From Palsa-506 sp963755815 (GTDB taxonomy: Bacteria; Actinomycetota; Actinomycetes; Streptosporangiales; Streptosporangiaceae), in contig CAVWLF010000005.1 of NCBI GenBank assembly GCA_963755815.1, positions 620,001 through 684,000 on the forward strand: DNA of 64,000 bases, in the 5' to 3' direction. Below are positions 34,428 to 43,288 of this stretch, piece by piece. The stretch's first letter is position 1, and each line of letters opens with the position of its first letter. Position numbers and translations under genes: made by a program. The notes beneath the pieces are model-generated. The model saw only the letters and a program-made list of their open reading frames with translations. It made no database searches and had not been told where the DNA came from.

Positions 34428-35315
34428 GTGGCTAATCGCGACCGGTCCGTGTGCGGCCGGCGTCCGCACCCGGCGCTGGTGCTGGCCACGATCGCGATCG
34501 GCCTGGTCACCTCGGCCTGCGGTGCAGGCGCCGGGTCGGCTACCCCCGCCGGGCCGCACCCGGCGTCCGGCGGGGCCACGTCGCTGGCCAGCGCGCGGCC
34601 CGCGGCGCCCCACTCGACCGGGCCCGCGGGCGGCACGGTGCCCGCGGCGGCTAAGCCGCTCGCCGGGAAGATCGTCGGCGTCGACCCCGGGCACAACGGC
34701 CGCAACCACACCGACCCGGCCTACATCAACCACCTGATCTGGAACGGCCGGGAATGGGAGACCTGCAACACGACCGGCACGGAGACGGACAGCGGCTATA
34801 CCGAGGCCCGCTTCAATTTCCGGGTCGCGATCTTCCTGCGCGCCGACCTTCGCCGGGACGGCGCGCGAGTGGTCATGACGCGGACGAACAACCACGGGGT
34901 TGGGCCATGCGTGAACCGCCGGGCCCGGATCATCGACCGCGCTCACGCGGACGTGGCGATCGACATTCACGCGGATGGCGGGCCGCCGGGGGGCCGCGGG
35001 TTCGCGGTCCTTGAACCGGTCAGCGACGGCCCGAACGACAAGGTGATCGGGTCATCGGAGCGCTTTGGCCGGGATGTCCGGCGCGCCCTGCTGGCCCGGA
35101 CGTCGATGCCGGAGAGTACCTACGACGGCGTGCACGGAATCGAGCCCCGGGACAATCTGGCCGGGCTCAACCTGACCACCGTTCCCGAGGTGCTGATCGA
35201 GTGCGGAAACATGCGCAACGCGACCGACGCCCGGCTGCTGACGTCGGCGCGCTTCCAGCGGCGGATAGCCAGGGCGCTCGAGGCGGCGATCATTCGCTTC
35301 CTCGGCCAGCAGTAG
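34428..35315 (+). CDS. Lipoprotein N-acetylmuramoyl-L-alanine amidase (Amidase_3)
   Basis: About 295 residues. A signal peptide with lipobox (ATIAIGLVTSACGAG) and a low-complexity linker precede the zinc amidase: IVGVDPGHNGRN (first His), YTEARFNFRVAIFLRADL (Glu), DVAIDIHADGG (second His) and VLIECGNMRNATDA (Glu). It would cleave peptide stems from peptidoglycan outside the membrane. GTG at 34428 follows ggaggag. It is divergent from the GAF-ANTAR gene. Confidence 0.9.
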   Translation: MANRDRSVCGRRPHPALVLATIAIGLVTSACGAGAGSATPAGPHPASGGATSLASARPAAPHSTGPAGGTVPAAAKPLAGKIVGVDPGHNGRNHTDPAYINHLIWNGREWETCNTTGTETDSGYTEARFNFRVAIFLRADLRRDGARVVMTRTNNHGVGPCVNRRARIIDRAHADVAIDIHADGGPPGGRGFAVLEPVSDGPNDKVIGSSERFGRDVRRALLARTSMPESTYDGVHGIEPRDNLAGLNLTTVPEVLIECGNMRNATDARLLTSARFQRRIARALEAAIIRFLGQQ

Positions 35316-35379
35316 CCGGCCAGGACCGGAGCCCGCTAACGCACCGGCGGCCGCCGGCTGCGTGCCCGGCCCGTGCGCA

Positions 35380-35952
35380 TTACTGGCCCAGGCGTCCGTC
35401 GATCCGCTCGCGCAGCAGGTCGGCGTGACCCATGTGCCGGGAATACTCCTCGATCAGCCCGACCAGCGCCTCGCGCAGCGACATCGTCCCGCCGCCGCTG
35501 CCATGCTGATTCAGCGGATCCTCCCCGGTGATGTCCAGGCTGGGCGCCTCGGCCACGAACCGCGTGCCGAAGTCCACCTCGCCGCGCCACGCGTCCCACG
35601 CCTGCGCCACCACCTGCGGGTCGGGAACAGCACCATCGAAATCATCGTCACCGGAGCCGTACAGCCGGGGCACGTCCTGGCCCGCCATCAGCCTTCGGAA
35701 CGTCGCGCGCTCCATCTCGGCCAGGTGCCGCACCAGCCCCAGCAGCGACATCGTCGATGGATCGACCGAACGCCGCGCCATGGCCTCGGCATCGAGACCT
35801 GAGCATTTCAGCTCCAGCGTGAGGCGCTGGCGGCGCAGGGACTCGGCCAGCGTGGCGCACTCGCCGCCCAGCCTCGGCCCGTTCTCCCGCGGGTCGTCGT
35901 CAGACGGACTGCCATCCGCGGTGAACATGTCGGCTCGCCGAGTCGCGCCCAT
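35380..35952 (-). CDS. DinB/DUF664 family protein
   Basis: About 190 residues of the four-helix DinB fold used by mycothiol-dependent enzymes in actinomycetes. His ligands appear in LVRHLAEMERATF and SRHMGHADLLRERID, with the conserved second region GTMSLREALVGLIEEY. The start may be 35952, 35964 or 35928. Role (thiol transferase, detoxification) inferred from family only. Confidence 0.84.
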   Translation of the reverse strand: MGATRRADMFTADGSPSDDDPRENGPRLGGECATLAESLRRQRLTLELKCSGLDAEAMARRSVDPSTMSLLGLVRHLAEMERATFRRLMAGQDVPRLYGSGDDDFDGAVPDPQVVAQAWDAWRGEVDFGTRFVAEAPSLDITGEDPLNQHGSGGGTMSLREALVGLIEEYSRHMGHADLLRERIDGRLGQ

Positions 35953-36050
35953 GGCCGCCATCATCGGCGACGGGCATCGCGTCCGGCAAGCGAAATAACG
36001 ACGCGGCGCGGGGAAAGTGCGGGGTTCGGTGAGCTGACCGGCTGAAAGCT

Positions 36051-36064
36051 CGCTCAGCTGAGCG
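36051..36064. promoter_or_regulatory. 14-bp perfect palindrome in a divergent intergenic region
   Basis: cgctcagctgagcg lies between the DinB and VOC genes. Short and possibly by chance; it could be an operator. Confidence 0.25.
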
Positions 36065-36130
36065 TGTACGTCATCGGAGCCCGGGCGGGACTACTCCGAC
36101 GAAGTGCGGCTGGCCGCCTAGAGTGAGGAC

Positions 36131-36508
36131 ATGATCACTGCGGTGCACACCCTCGTCTACGCTCATGACGCCGACGCGGCGCGCGCGTTCTTCCGCGATG
36201 TCCTCGGCTGGCCGCATGTCGATGCTCACGGCGGCTGGCTCATCTTCAAGACCGGCCCTTCCGAGCTCGGCGTGCACCCAGCGTCCGATGACCGCGGTGC
36301 CGAGCCCTGGTCGACCAGCCAGCACCACGAGATCAGCCTCATGTGCGACGACATCGAGAAGACCGTCGCCGAGCTCAAGGCCAAGGGGGCGGAGTTCACC
36401 GGCGGCATAACGGAGCAGCGATTCGGGCTGACCAGCATGCTGCGGGTCCCCGGCGCCGGCGAGATGATGCTCTATCAGCCGCGGCACCCCGCTGCGTACG
36501 GCCTCTGA
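36131..36508 (+). CDS. VOC-fold (glyoxalase-like) protein
   Basis: A 125-residue VOC protein: TLVYAHDADAARAFFRDVLG at the start, GWLIFKTGPSELGVHP, HHEISLMCDDIEKTVAEL and LTSMLRVPGAGEMMLYQP. His and Glu ligands are at their usual places. ATG at 36131. Function unknown. Confidence 0.86.
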   Translation: MITAVHTLVYAHDADAARAFFRDVLGWPHVDAHGGWLIFKTGPSELGVHPASDDRGAEPWSTSQHHEISLMCDDIEKTVAELKAKGAEFTGGITEQRFGLTSMLRVPGAGEMMLYQPRHPAAYGL

Positions 36509-36564
36509 CCGCGAGACCCGGTCAGGCGGCGGGCCGGCCGCCGTCCCCTGGATCCGGGCTGCGG

Positions 36565-37254
36565 TCAGCCGCCGCTGCCCAGGCCAGCGATCAGGTTGAT
36601 GGCGGCGGCCAGAATGACGGCGCCGAAGAGGAACGACAGCAGCGCGTGCCGCAGGGTCGTGGCGCGTATCTGCGACGTCTGCAGGTTCGTGTCAGAGACC
36701 TGGAACGTCATGCCGACCGTTAGCGCCAGGTAAGCGAAGTCACGATAACTAGGTGGCTCCCGCTGATTGAAGTCGATGCCGCCCACCGGGCCGGCGTAAT
36801 ACAGCAGCGCGTAGCGCAGCGTGAAGACCGTATGCACGGCGGCCCACGACACCGCCACGCTGAGCAGCGCGAGGCCGGCCAGCACGCCCGCGGCCGCGCC
36901 ACGGGCCGCATGCGCGTGGACCAGCACGAAGCCGACGGCGGCCAGGCTGGCCACGCATGCGCTCAGCATGAGGATGTCGGTAACGGCGCGGCTGGGATCT
37001 TCCTCAGTCGCCCGCTCCGCGGTGGCCTCGTCGGACATGGGCCAGATGGCCAGCCAGACCAGCCCGCAGAACATAGCCGCCGTCGCATCCCAGCCGACCA
37101 CCGGCGCGTAGCTCCAGCTGCCGAAGATGATCACCAGGGCCGCGGCGATCGCGCCGATCACCGCGGCGGCGGCCAGTCGCACGATGGTGCGCCGCCCGCG
37201 CCACGGACCGCGCCCGGCTTGGGCCGGATCGGGCTGGTCAGCCTGGGCGTTCAT
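36565..37254 (-). CDS. DUF1345 family membrane protein
   Basis: A 229-residue protein with about five helices. The family signature is clear: AAVHTVFTLRYALLYY, GGIDFNQREPPSYRDFAYLA, and LTVGMTFQVSDTNLQTSQIR. DUF1345 proteins are inner-membrane proteins of unknown function. ATG at 37254. Confidence 0.88.
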   Translation of the reverse strand: MNAQADQPDPAQAGRGPWRGRRTIVRLAAAAVIGAIAAALVIIFGSWSYAPVVGWDATAAMFCGLVWLAIWPMSDEATAERATEEDPSRAVTDILMLSACVASLAAVGFVLVHAHAARGAAAGVLAGLALLSVAVSWAAVHTVFTLRYALLYYAGPVGGIDFNQREPPSYRDFAYLALTVGMTFQVSDTNLQTSQIRATTLRHALLSFLFGAVILAAAINLIAGLGSGG

Positions 37255-37517
37255 GAACAGCCTTTCCTGGACGGCCGGTCCCTGGACAGCCGGGCGGCAT
37301 CCCTGGCGCGGCGTGGCGGCGGAACCAGCTCAATCCTGCTCGCCGGAGAAACTGCCCGCGGCGGAAAGCCGGATGCGGATGCGGCCGGCCTGCCGGACCT
37401 CAATGCGCTGAGCCGCCAGTTCGCGCGCGGCCAGGTGGCGACCACCCTAGCCGGGCGGCCGCCGGGCCGGCGTCCGGGAAGCCGGAGGGTCTCCGGCGGA
37501 CCGGCCGGCCGGTCCGC

Positions 37518-37955
37518 TTGACGAGCATCCCGAATGGCAATGGAATAGCACCCTGGAACGCGGGACCGTCGCCTGGGCCATTTATCTTACGATTACGCCT
37601 GGCCGCGGGCTACCTGGCTATCGAAGTAGCGGACAGCTCGGAGCAGCCGCCGGTGCTCCGGCCGCAGCATCCTGATTCCGAAGCGGGCCGCGGCCTGTTC
37701 CTGGTCGAGTCATTGAGCGCGCGATGGGATTATTTCCGCCGCGGCGACGGCGGCAAGGTCGTGTGGTGCGAGTTAGATATCGCGCGCGGAGTATCGGCCC
37801 GTGACATGACGGTGCTGCGCAGCTCGCTGCCGCGGCGCAGCCGCGGCAGCACCAGGTCAGCGCGGCGATTAGCTGCCAAGACCGACCCGGTACTGCTGCG
37901 GCGCGTTCGCGACGGCTTGCTCGCGCTCGGCTCCGACGAGGGGCCGGCAAAGTAG
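37518..37955 (+). CDS. Truncated HATPase-like (anti-sigma regulatory) protein
   Basis: The sequence GYLAIEVADSSEQPPVL and the G-box GRGLFLVESLSARWDYF, ending VVWCELDIARG, match the C-terminal half of actinobacterial RsbW-like ATP-binding proteins. The N-box helix (N-x-x-x-H) is missing: the frame opens at a TTG only about 33 residues before the Asp motif, and upstream sequence in other frames does not supply it. The tail is Arg-rich. It is either a truncated gene or a decayed one; ATP binding is doubtful. Confidence 0.55.
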   Translation: MTSIPNGNGIAPWNAGPSPGPFILRLRLAAGYLAIEVADSSEQPPVLRPQHPDSEAGRGLFLVESLSARWDYFRRGDGGKVVWCELDIARGVSARDMTVLRSSLPRRSRGSTRSARRLAAKTDPVLLRRVRDGLLALGSDEGPAK

Positions 37956-38002
37956 CGCCGGGTACCTCAGGCGCCCGTGGGGTACCGCCAGCCGCGGGCG
38001 CG

Positions 38003-38455
38003 TCAGGTCCCTGGCTGCGTGCGCGTGCTGATCGCCAGCCGGTTCCACGCGTTGATGGTCATGATCAGGCTGATCAGCTGGGCAAGTTCCGGCTCGGGGA
38101 ACTCCGCGGCGGCCTGGGCGTAGACGCCGTCGGGCACGTGTGTCTGGCTGATCAGGGTGATGGAGTCGGTCAGGGCCAGCGCGGCACGCTCCCGGGCCGT
38201 GTAGTACGGGGCTTCCGGCCAGGCGGGCAGGGCGTAGAGGCGCTGCTCGCTCTCGCCGCCCTTACGCGCGTCGGTGGTGTGCATGTCGATGCAGTAGACG
38301 CAGCCGTTGAGGTCGGAAGCGCGCACTCGCACGAGTTCCTTCAGCGGTGCTTCGAGGCCTTCCCCGGCGGCCCCGTCGAGGGCGAGCATCGCCTTATACA
38401 CGCGGGGTGCCAGTGACTGGAGGTTCATCCGCGAGGTGTTCGCTGTGATCGTCAT
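38003..38455 (-). CDS. AhpD-like carboxymuconolactone decarboxylase family protein
   Basis: About 150 residues. The redox motif NGCVYCIDMHTTDARK contains the CxxC and distal His of alkyl-hydroperoxidase D-like proteins, and ARERAALALTDSITLI is conserved. ATG at 38455. It is divergent from a MocR regulator, a common pairing in which the regulator controls the neighbouring enzyme. Confidence 0.87.
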   Translation of the reverse strand: MTITANTSRMNLQSLAPRVYKAMLALDGAAGEGLEAPLKELVRVRASDLNGCVYCIDMHTTDARKGGESEQRLYALPAWPEAPYYTARERAALALTDSITLISQTHVPDGVYAQAAAEFPEPELAQLISLIMTINAWNRLAISTRTQPGT

Positions 38456-38479
38456 GCTGGCCACGCTAGTACGCAAATA

Positions 38480-38495
38480 GACCAGGAGTATGGTC
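38480..38495. promoter_or_regulatory. Candidate MocR operator
   Basis: Inverted gacca (38480-38484) and tggtc (38491-38495) with a 6-base spacer, in the 47-base divergent gap between the AhpD-like gene and the MocR start. A further gggcca lies at 38516, inside the start of the MocR gene. Confidence 0.4.
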
Positions 38496-38502
38496 CAGTT
38501 CT

Positions 38503-39927
38503 ATGCCAAAAAAATGGGCCACTTCTGGCGTGGACCTGCTGCTTGAGCTGCCCGGCACGCGGCGGCGGGCCGGCCTCGAGGACGCGCTGCGGGACGCCGT
38601 GCGCAGCGACCGCCTTGCTCCCGGCACCCTGCTGCCATCCTCGCGGGCGCTGGCCGCCGAGCTCGGCCTGGCCCGCAATACGGTGGCCGATGCGTACGGC
38701 CAGCTCGTCGCCGAAGGGTGGCTGACCGCCCGGCAGGGCGCCGGGACCCGGGTCGCGGACCGGGTGACGCCATCGGCCGGGCGCGCCCCGGCCCGCCCGC
38801 CGGCGATGGCCGCGGGCCGGCGTAGCTACGACCTCACGCCCGGCCATCCGGACCTGGCCGGGTTTCCCCGCAGCGCCTGGCTGGCGGCCGGACGCCGGGC
38901 CATGGCCGCGGCACCCAGCCACGAGTTCGGCTACCCGGACCCCCGCGGCCTGCCCGGCCTGCGGGAGGCCCTCGCCCAGTACCTGGCCCGCGTCCGGGGC
39001 GTCCGCACGACGCCGGACCGCATCATCATCTGCTCCGGATTCGTGCAGGCCCTCAGCCTCCTGTCCACCGCGCTGCACCGGCGCGGCGCGGGCATGATGG
39101 CGGTCGAGTCGCACGGCTTCAGGATGCACCGCGAGGTTATCCACGCGGCCGGGCTGGCCACCCGCCCGCTCACCGTAGATGCGCATGGCGCCCGGGTCAG
39201 CGAGCTCAGCAGCGCGCCCGCCGACGCGGTCCTGCTGACTCCGGCCCACCAGTTCCCGCTCGGGGTGCCGCTGGCCGCGCCGCGCCGGGCGGCCATCGCC
39301 GGCTGGGCCCGTGACCGCGGGACGCTGGTCATCGAGGACGACTACGACGGCGAGTTCCGGTACGACCGGAGGCCGCTCGGCGCGTTGCAGGGCCTCGCTC
39401 CTGACCTGGTCGCCTATGCGGGCACGGCCAGCAAGAGCCTGGCCCCGGGGCTGAGCCTGGCCTGGCTCGCGGCACCGCCCCACCTGCTCGACGCCCTGGT
39501 CGAGACCAAGCGCCTCAGCGACGGGCACACGGGCGTAATCGAGCAGCTCACCCTGGCCGAATTCATCCGGTCCGGTGCCTACGACCGCCATATCCGGCGG
39601 TCCAGGCTGCGCTACCGCCGGCGGCGCGACCGCCTGCTGGCGCTGCTGGCCGGGCGCGCCCCCGACGTCAGGGTCACGGGAATCGCCGCGGGCCTGCACG
39701 CGGTCCTGGAGCTTGGCCGCGACCTGCGCGCGACGGACGAGCCCGGCATACTGAGCCGCGCCGCGCGGGCCGGCCTGACGATCCAGGGGCTGAGCGAATA
39801 CCGGTACGACGAGCCCGGCACCGGCGCGGAACCCGGTGCGCCAGCCGCGCTCGTCGTCGGCTATGGCACCCCGCCGGAGCACGCGTTCGCGGGCGCACTC
39901 GACGCGCTCTGCGACGTGCTGGCCTGA
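38503..39927 (+). CDS. MocR/PdxR-type GntR regulator with aminotransferase domain
   Basis: A 474-residue fusion. The N-terminal GntR winged helix (LPSSRALAAELGLARNTVADAY, shown in part; LVAEGWLTARQGAGTRVA) is joined to a class I aminotransferase-fold domain. The PLP Lys motif reads AGTASKSLAPGLSLAWLA and the cofactor Asp region TLVIEDDYDGEFRYDRRPL. MocR proteins sense PLP or amino compounds. It is divergent from the AhpD-like gene and probably regulates it. Confidence 0.92.
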   Translation: MPKKWATSGVDLLLELPGTRRRAGLEDALRDAVRSDRLAPGTLLPSSRALAAELGLARNTVADAYGQLVAEGWLTARQGAGTRVADRVTPSAGRAPARPPAMAAGRRSYDLTPGHPDLAGFPRSAWLAAGRRAMAAAPSHEFGYPDPRGLPGLREALAQYLARVRGVRTTPDRIIICSGFVQALSLLSTALHRRGAGMMAVESHGFRMHREVIHAAGLATRPLTVDAHGARVSELSSAPADAVLLTPAHQFPLGVPLAAPRRAAIAGWARDRGTLVIEDDYDGEFRYDRRPLGALQGLAPDLVAYAGTASKSLAPGLSLAWLAAPPHLLDALVETKRLSDGHTGVIEQLTLAEFIRSGAYDRHIRRSRLRYRRRRDRLLALLAGRAPDVRVTGIAAGLHAVLELGRDLRATDEPGILSRAARAGLTIQGLSEYRYDEPGTGAEPGAPAALVVGYGTPPEHAFAGALDALCDVLA

Positions 39928-40060
39928 CGAACCCGCCCGGCGCGGGGATAGGGCCGCGCGGCCCGCCGCGAGCCGGCGCTGAGCGCAGGACAAGGGGCCC
40001 GGAAACGATGACCTGCTCGACTCTGCGCTTTGATCCTTGATCAGAGGGAAGTCAGCATTC

Positions 40061-40369
40061 GTGGAGATCGACGACGTGGGCCGCCGGGCCGAGGCCCTGG
40101 CGGGGGTGCGCCGCAGCGCTCGCGGAGGGCTGGCCGAGTGGCGGTATCACGGCCGGCTGGTCGCCCGCCAGCTGGACAGCGCGCAGGTGGTGATCCGGGC
40201 CGATTTCGATTACCGCGACTCGATATTGCGGCAGTTTCCCGCCACCTTCAGCGTCCCGGCCCGGTACATCAAGCACATGATGGTCGTCGCTGACCTCGCT
40301 GACGGCGACGCGGGGGCGATTGAGGATGCCCTGGAGGCAGCGTGGGAGCTGCAGCGCCATGCCGACTGA
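40061..40369 (+). CDS. Small protein resembling the MmcQ/YjbR-like fold
   Basis: About 102 residues: VEIDDVGRRAEALAGVRRS, then AEWRYHGRLVARQLDSAQVV and PARYIKHMMVVADLADGD. The order of elements resembles MmcQ/YjbR-like proteins but the match is weak. GTG at 40061 has agaggga upstream; a TTG at 40037 is in frame. Convergent with DUF1697, two bases apart. Confidence 0.55.
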   Translation: MEIDDVGRRAEALAGVRRSARGGLAEWRYHGRLVARQLDSAQVVIRADFDYRDSILRQFPATFSVPARYIKHMMVVADLADGDAGAIEDALEAAWELQRHAD

Positions 40370-40371
40370 GA

Positions 40372-40980
40372 TCAGGGGCCGCACAGGCTGACCAGCTTGC
40401 TGACCGTCGCCCAGTTGCGCGCCGTTCCGGCCACCGCAGCCGAGGTCGGCCCGCCCGCCCGGGCGAGCACCCGGCGCAGTTCGCTGGGCGGGAACCCGTC
40501 CGGGGTGTGCAGATAGACCGTGCGGCCGAGCACCTGGGCCTCGTCCCGGCTCCCGTTCGCCCGCACTTGCCGCTCCGCGTCGGCCACCCAGGCGGCCAGG
40601 CCAGGTCCGGGTACCTCGGGCAGGAACACCGCATGCAGCAGCCGGGGATCCGTCTGGCCCGGATACGGGTTGTCGTGTACGCAGCGGGCAAGTTCCTCGC
40701 CGGAGAGCACCACGGCGCGGGCCCGCACGCCGGTGCGGCCGGCGATGGCTCGCTCCAGCTCAGCGGCGAGCGCCGCAGTGTCCGCTCGGCCCGCCGTGTC
40801 CGCCCCGCCCGCCGTCCCGCCGCCGGTCGGCCGCGGGGTGAAGAGCACGTTTCCGCTCTGGATGTAGGTCATGACATCGGTATGGCCGAGCGAGGTCGCA
40901 ACCTCCCGGAGTTCCGCCATCGCGACCTTCTTGCCGCCCAGGTTGTTGACCCCGCGCAGCAACGCAACGTGAGTCGGCAC
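40372..40980 (-). CDS. DUF1697 family protein
   Basis: A 202-residue protein with the family start HVALLRGVNNLGGKKVAMAE and MTYIQSGNVLFTPR, then VLSGEELARCVHDNPYPG and RTVYLHTPDGFPPSEL. A Gly/Ala/Thr-rich insert lies around residues 50-68. Function unknown. Confidence 0.9.
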   Translation of the reverse strand: MPTHVALLRGVNNLGGKKVAMAELREVATSLGHTDVMTYIQSGNVLFTPRPTGGGTAGGADTAGRADTAALAAELERAIAGRTGVRARAVVLSGEELARCVHDNPYPGQTDPRLLHAVFLPEVPGPGLAAWVADAERQVRANGSRDEAQVLGRTVYLHTPDGFPPSELRRVLARAGGPTSAAVAGTARNWATVSKLVSLCGP

Positions 40981-41048
40981 GCCGGCATTATCTCAAGGCG
41001 GAGGACGCAGCGCTGTCATCGCCGCCCCGGCCGTGGTCGGATAGAGAG

Positions 41049-41955
41049 GTGAAGATCCGGATCGGGATTGGGCTCGGCGCGGCCAGCCCGGAGAATTTCG
41101 CCGCCGACGTCAGCCACCTGGAGGAACTCGGCATCGACTCGCTGTGGCTCTCGGAGATGGTTTACGGGCCGCTGGTCGAGCCGTTCACCGGCATGACGTT
41201 CGCCCTGGCCAGAACGGCCAGGCTGAAAGTCGGCACCGGGCGTATCGGTGCTGCCGGGACGCCACCCGGTACTGGTCGCCAAGCAGCTTGCGTCACTGGC
41301 CGCGCTGGCGCCCGGACGGGTGCTGCCCGTGTTCGGGCTGCAGCCCGCCCGCCAGAACGAGCGCGCGCTGTTTCCGGTCGCGCCCGGGCAGCGCGGCGCG
41401 GTGTTCGACGAGTCGCTGGAATTGCTCAGGATGATGCTGCGGCAGGAGACTGTGTCGTTCGAGGGCCGGTTCTTCACCGTGGACGCGGCCAGCATCGGCC
41501 CGCTGCCGCGCAAGCCGCTCGACATCTGGCTCGGCGGCACCGCGCCCGGCGGGCTGCGGCGGGTCGGCAGGCTCGGCGACGGGTGGCTGGCCAGTTTCAT
41601 CACGCCGGACGAGGCCCGCGCGGGGCGCCGCGCGATCCAGGCGGCAGCGGCGGAGGCCGGCCGGGAGGTCGACCCGGAGCATTTCGGCATCAGCCTGCCG
41701 GTGGCGGCCGGTGACATCCCGGCCGGGCTGGCCGCCGCGATCCATCAGCGGCGGCCAGGCGTCGACCCGGCCAGCCTGGTCGCCACGAGCTGGCCGGACG
41801 CGCGCCGCATGATCGAGCAGTACGTCGCGGCGGGCATCAGCAAGTTCGTCATCCGGCCGGCCGCGGCGTCCGGTGCCCGGCCGGCCACGACCACGCGGCC
41901 CGCAGGCAGCTTCGCCGACGACCTGGCCCGCGAGCTGATGCCCCTGCAGACCTGA
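41049..41955 (+). pseudogene. LLM-class F420-dependent oxidoreductase, one frameshift
   Basis: The first part (GTG at 41049) reads IRIGIGLGAASPENFAADVS and MTFALARTARLKVGTG. At about 41245 one extra base breaks the frame. The continuation in the next frame is VLPGRHPVLVAKQLASLAAL, then DIWLGGTAPGGLRRVGRLGD and a normal C-terminus ending at 41955. The complete protein would be about 300 residues, matching F420-dependent luciferase-like oxidoreductases. Real mutation or sequence error. Confidence 0.8.
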
Positions 41956-42014
41956 TCCGGGGGATCGAACCACCGGTGACCAGCGGGCCCGGACCACCTG
42001 ACCCGCGGTCCGGG

Positions 42015-42375
42015 TTAGGACGGCGGGCAGCCGATGAGCGCGCCCAGGCTGGCCAGGGCATCGGCTGCGGGCCCGGTAGTAAACCCACACGCCGCGCTTG
42101 TCGCGATCCAGCAGCCCGGCGTCGTGCAGCACCTTCAGGTGATGGCTGATCGTCGGCTGGGACAGGTAGAACGCGTCGTTGAGATCGCAGACACACGCCT
42201 CCCCGCCGTCGTGGGAGGCACCGAGCGACATCAGCCGCAGCCGGACCGGGTCGGCCAGCGCCTTCAGCAGGGGCGCGACCTGCTCGGCTTGCTGCACGGA
42301 TAGCGGCTCGGCGGCCAGCGGGGAGCAGCATGCCGCGTTATCGGCTGGGCTGAGCACCGCCAGGGGAATCGACAT
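42015..42375 (-). pseudogene. arsR: ArsR-family arsenic-type repressor, frameshift near the C-terminus
   Basis: ATG at 42375: MSIPLAVLSPADNAACCSPL, then EQVAPLLKALADPVRLRLMS, CVCDLNDAFYLSQPTISHHL and DAGLLDRDKRGVWVYYRA. The ACCSPL and ACVCDL Cys sites fit an As(III)-sensing ArsR. One extra base near 42062 derails the frame; skipping it gives DALASLGALIGCPPS and a stop at 42015-42017. The DNA-binding and sensing parts are intact, so a functional repressor is still likely. Divergent from arsI. Confidence 0.75.
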
Positions 42376-42466
42376 ACGTCTATATTGACAGCGTCGATGT
42401 CCTGTGGCAAGCTCGGCGCCAGCGAAAGACATAGATGAACATCGAAGTCTCGGAAGCGGAGGTTTC

Positions 42467-42964
42467 ATGTCCCGTCTCCAGCTCGCGCTCAACGTCAACG
42501 ACCTCGATGAGGCCGTCGCCTTCTACCGCAAGCTGTTCGGCACGGAACCGGCTAAGCGCCGGGATGGCTACGCGAACTTCGCGATCGCCGAGCCGCCGCT
42601 CAAGCTCGTCCTGCTGGAGCATCCCGGCCAGGGCGGCAGCCTCAATCACCTGGGCGTGGAAGTCGCCGACACCGGCACGGTGGACGCTGAGCAGACCCGG
42701 CTGGCCGCGGCCGGGCTCGTTTCGGTGGACGAGCGGGCCACGACCTGCTGTTACGCCAAGCAGGACAAGTTCTGGGTGCAGGGCTCCCCGGACGGCGAGT
42801 CGTGGGAGGTCTACACCGTCCTGGAAGACAGCCCCGCGTTCTCCGCGGAACAGGACGGCGCGGCCTGCTGCGGTAGCACCGGCGGGAATCCGGCGACGCC
42901 GGATCTGTCCCGGTTACGCCGTGCTGCTAAGCCCGCCGGCCGGCCGCGGGGACTGGATGAGTGA
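42467..42964 (+). CDS. arsI: ArsI/CadI-type VOC protein (C-As lyase family)
   Basis: About 165 residues: LQLALNVNDLDEAVAFYRKL, a vicinal Cys pair in ERATTCCYAKQDKFWVQ, and DGESWEVYTVLEDS. The CC pair and following QDKFWV block are the signature of ArsI, which cleaves the carbon-arsenic bond of trivalent organoarsenicals, and of CadI. A Cys pair near the end (AACCGSTGG) may add a metal site. ATG at 42467 after ggagg. It sits between divergent arsR and a truncated aquaporin, the usual actinobacterial arsenic order. Confidence 0.85.
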   Translation: MSRLQLALNVNDLDEAVAFYRKLFGTEPAKRRDGYANFAIAEPPLKLVLLEHPGQGGSLNHLGVEVADTGTVDAEQTRLAAAGLVSVDERATTCCYAKQDKFWVQGSPDGESWEVYTVLEDSPAFSAEQDGAACCGSTGGNPATPDLSRLRRAAKPAGRPRGLDE

Positions 42965-43223
42965 CGTACCGCTGTGGCGACGGCTATTCGCCGAAATGCT
43001 GGGCAGCGGCTTCCTGACGGCCGTGGTGATCGGCTCGGGCATCGCCGCGCAGCGCCTGTCCCCCGGCGACACCGGCCTGGAGCTGCTGGAGAACGCGGCG
43101 GCCACGGCCGCCGGGCTGTTCGCCATCATCCTGATGTTCGGCCCGGTGTCAGGCGGTCACTTCAACCCGGTGGTGTCCTTCGCCGACGCCGCGTTCGGCG
43201 GCCTGTCCTGCTCCATGAGCTAG
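42957..43223 (+). pseudogene. Truncated MIP/aquaporin of an arsenic operon
   Basis: Eighty-eight residues: LWRRLFAEMLGSGFLTAVVI, LLENAAATAAGLFAIILMF and the first NPA-type motif GGHFNPVVSFADAAFGG, then an abrupt end (LSCSMS). Complete aquaporins have about 230 residues and two such motifs, so about 60% is missing. Arsenic-operon aquaporins conduct As(III). The ATG overlaps the end of arsI. An arsenate reductase gene would be expected next but is absent. Confidence 0.75.
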
Positions 43224-43288
43224 TGCCGCCACCGGCCACGCTTGACCGTTCCTCCGCGGCCGATGCGGCCGATGCGTAACTGCCGGGC

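Noticed and set aside
42376..42466. Exact ArsR operator between arsR and arsI
   Set aside because: A gacat/atgtc flank is visible but no convincing full inverted repeat or promoter pair could be defined.
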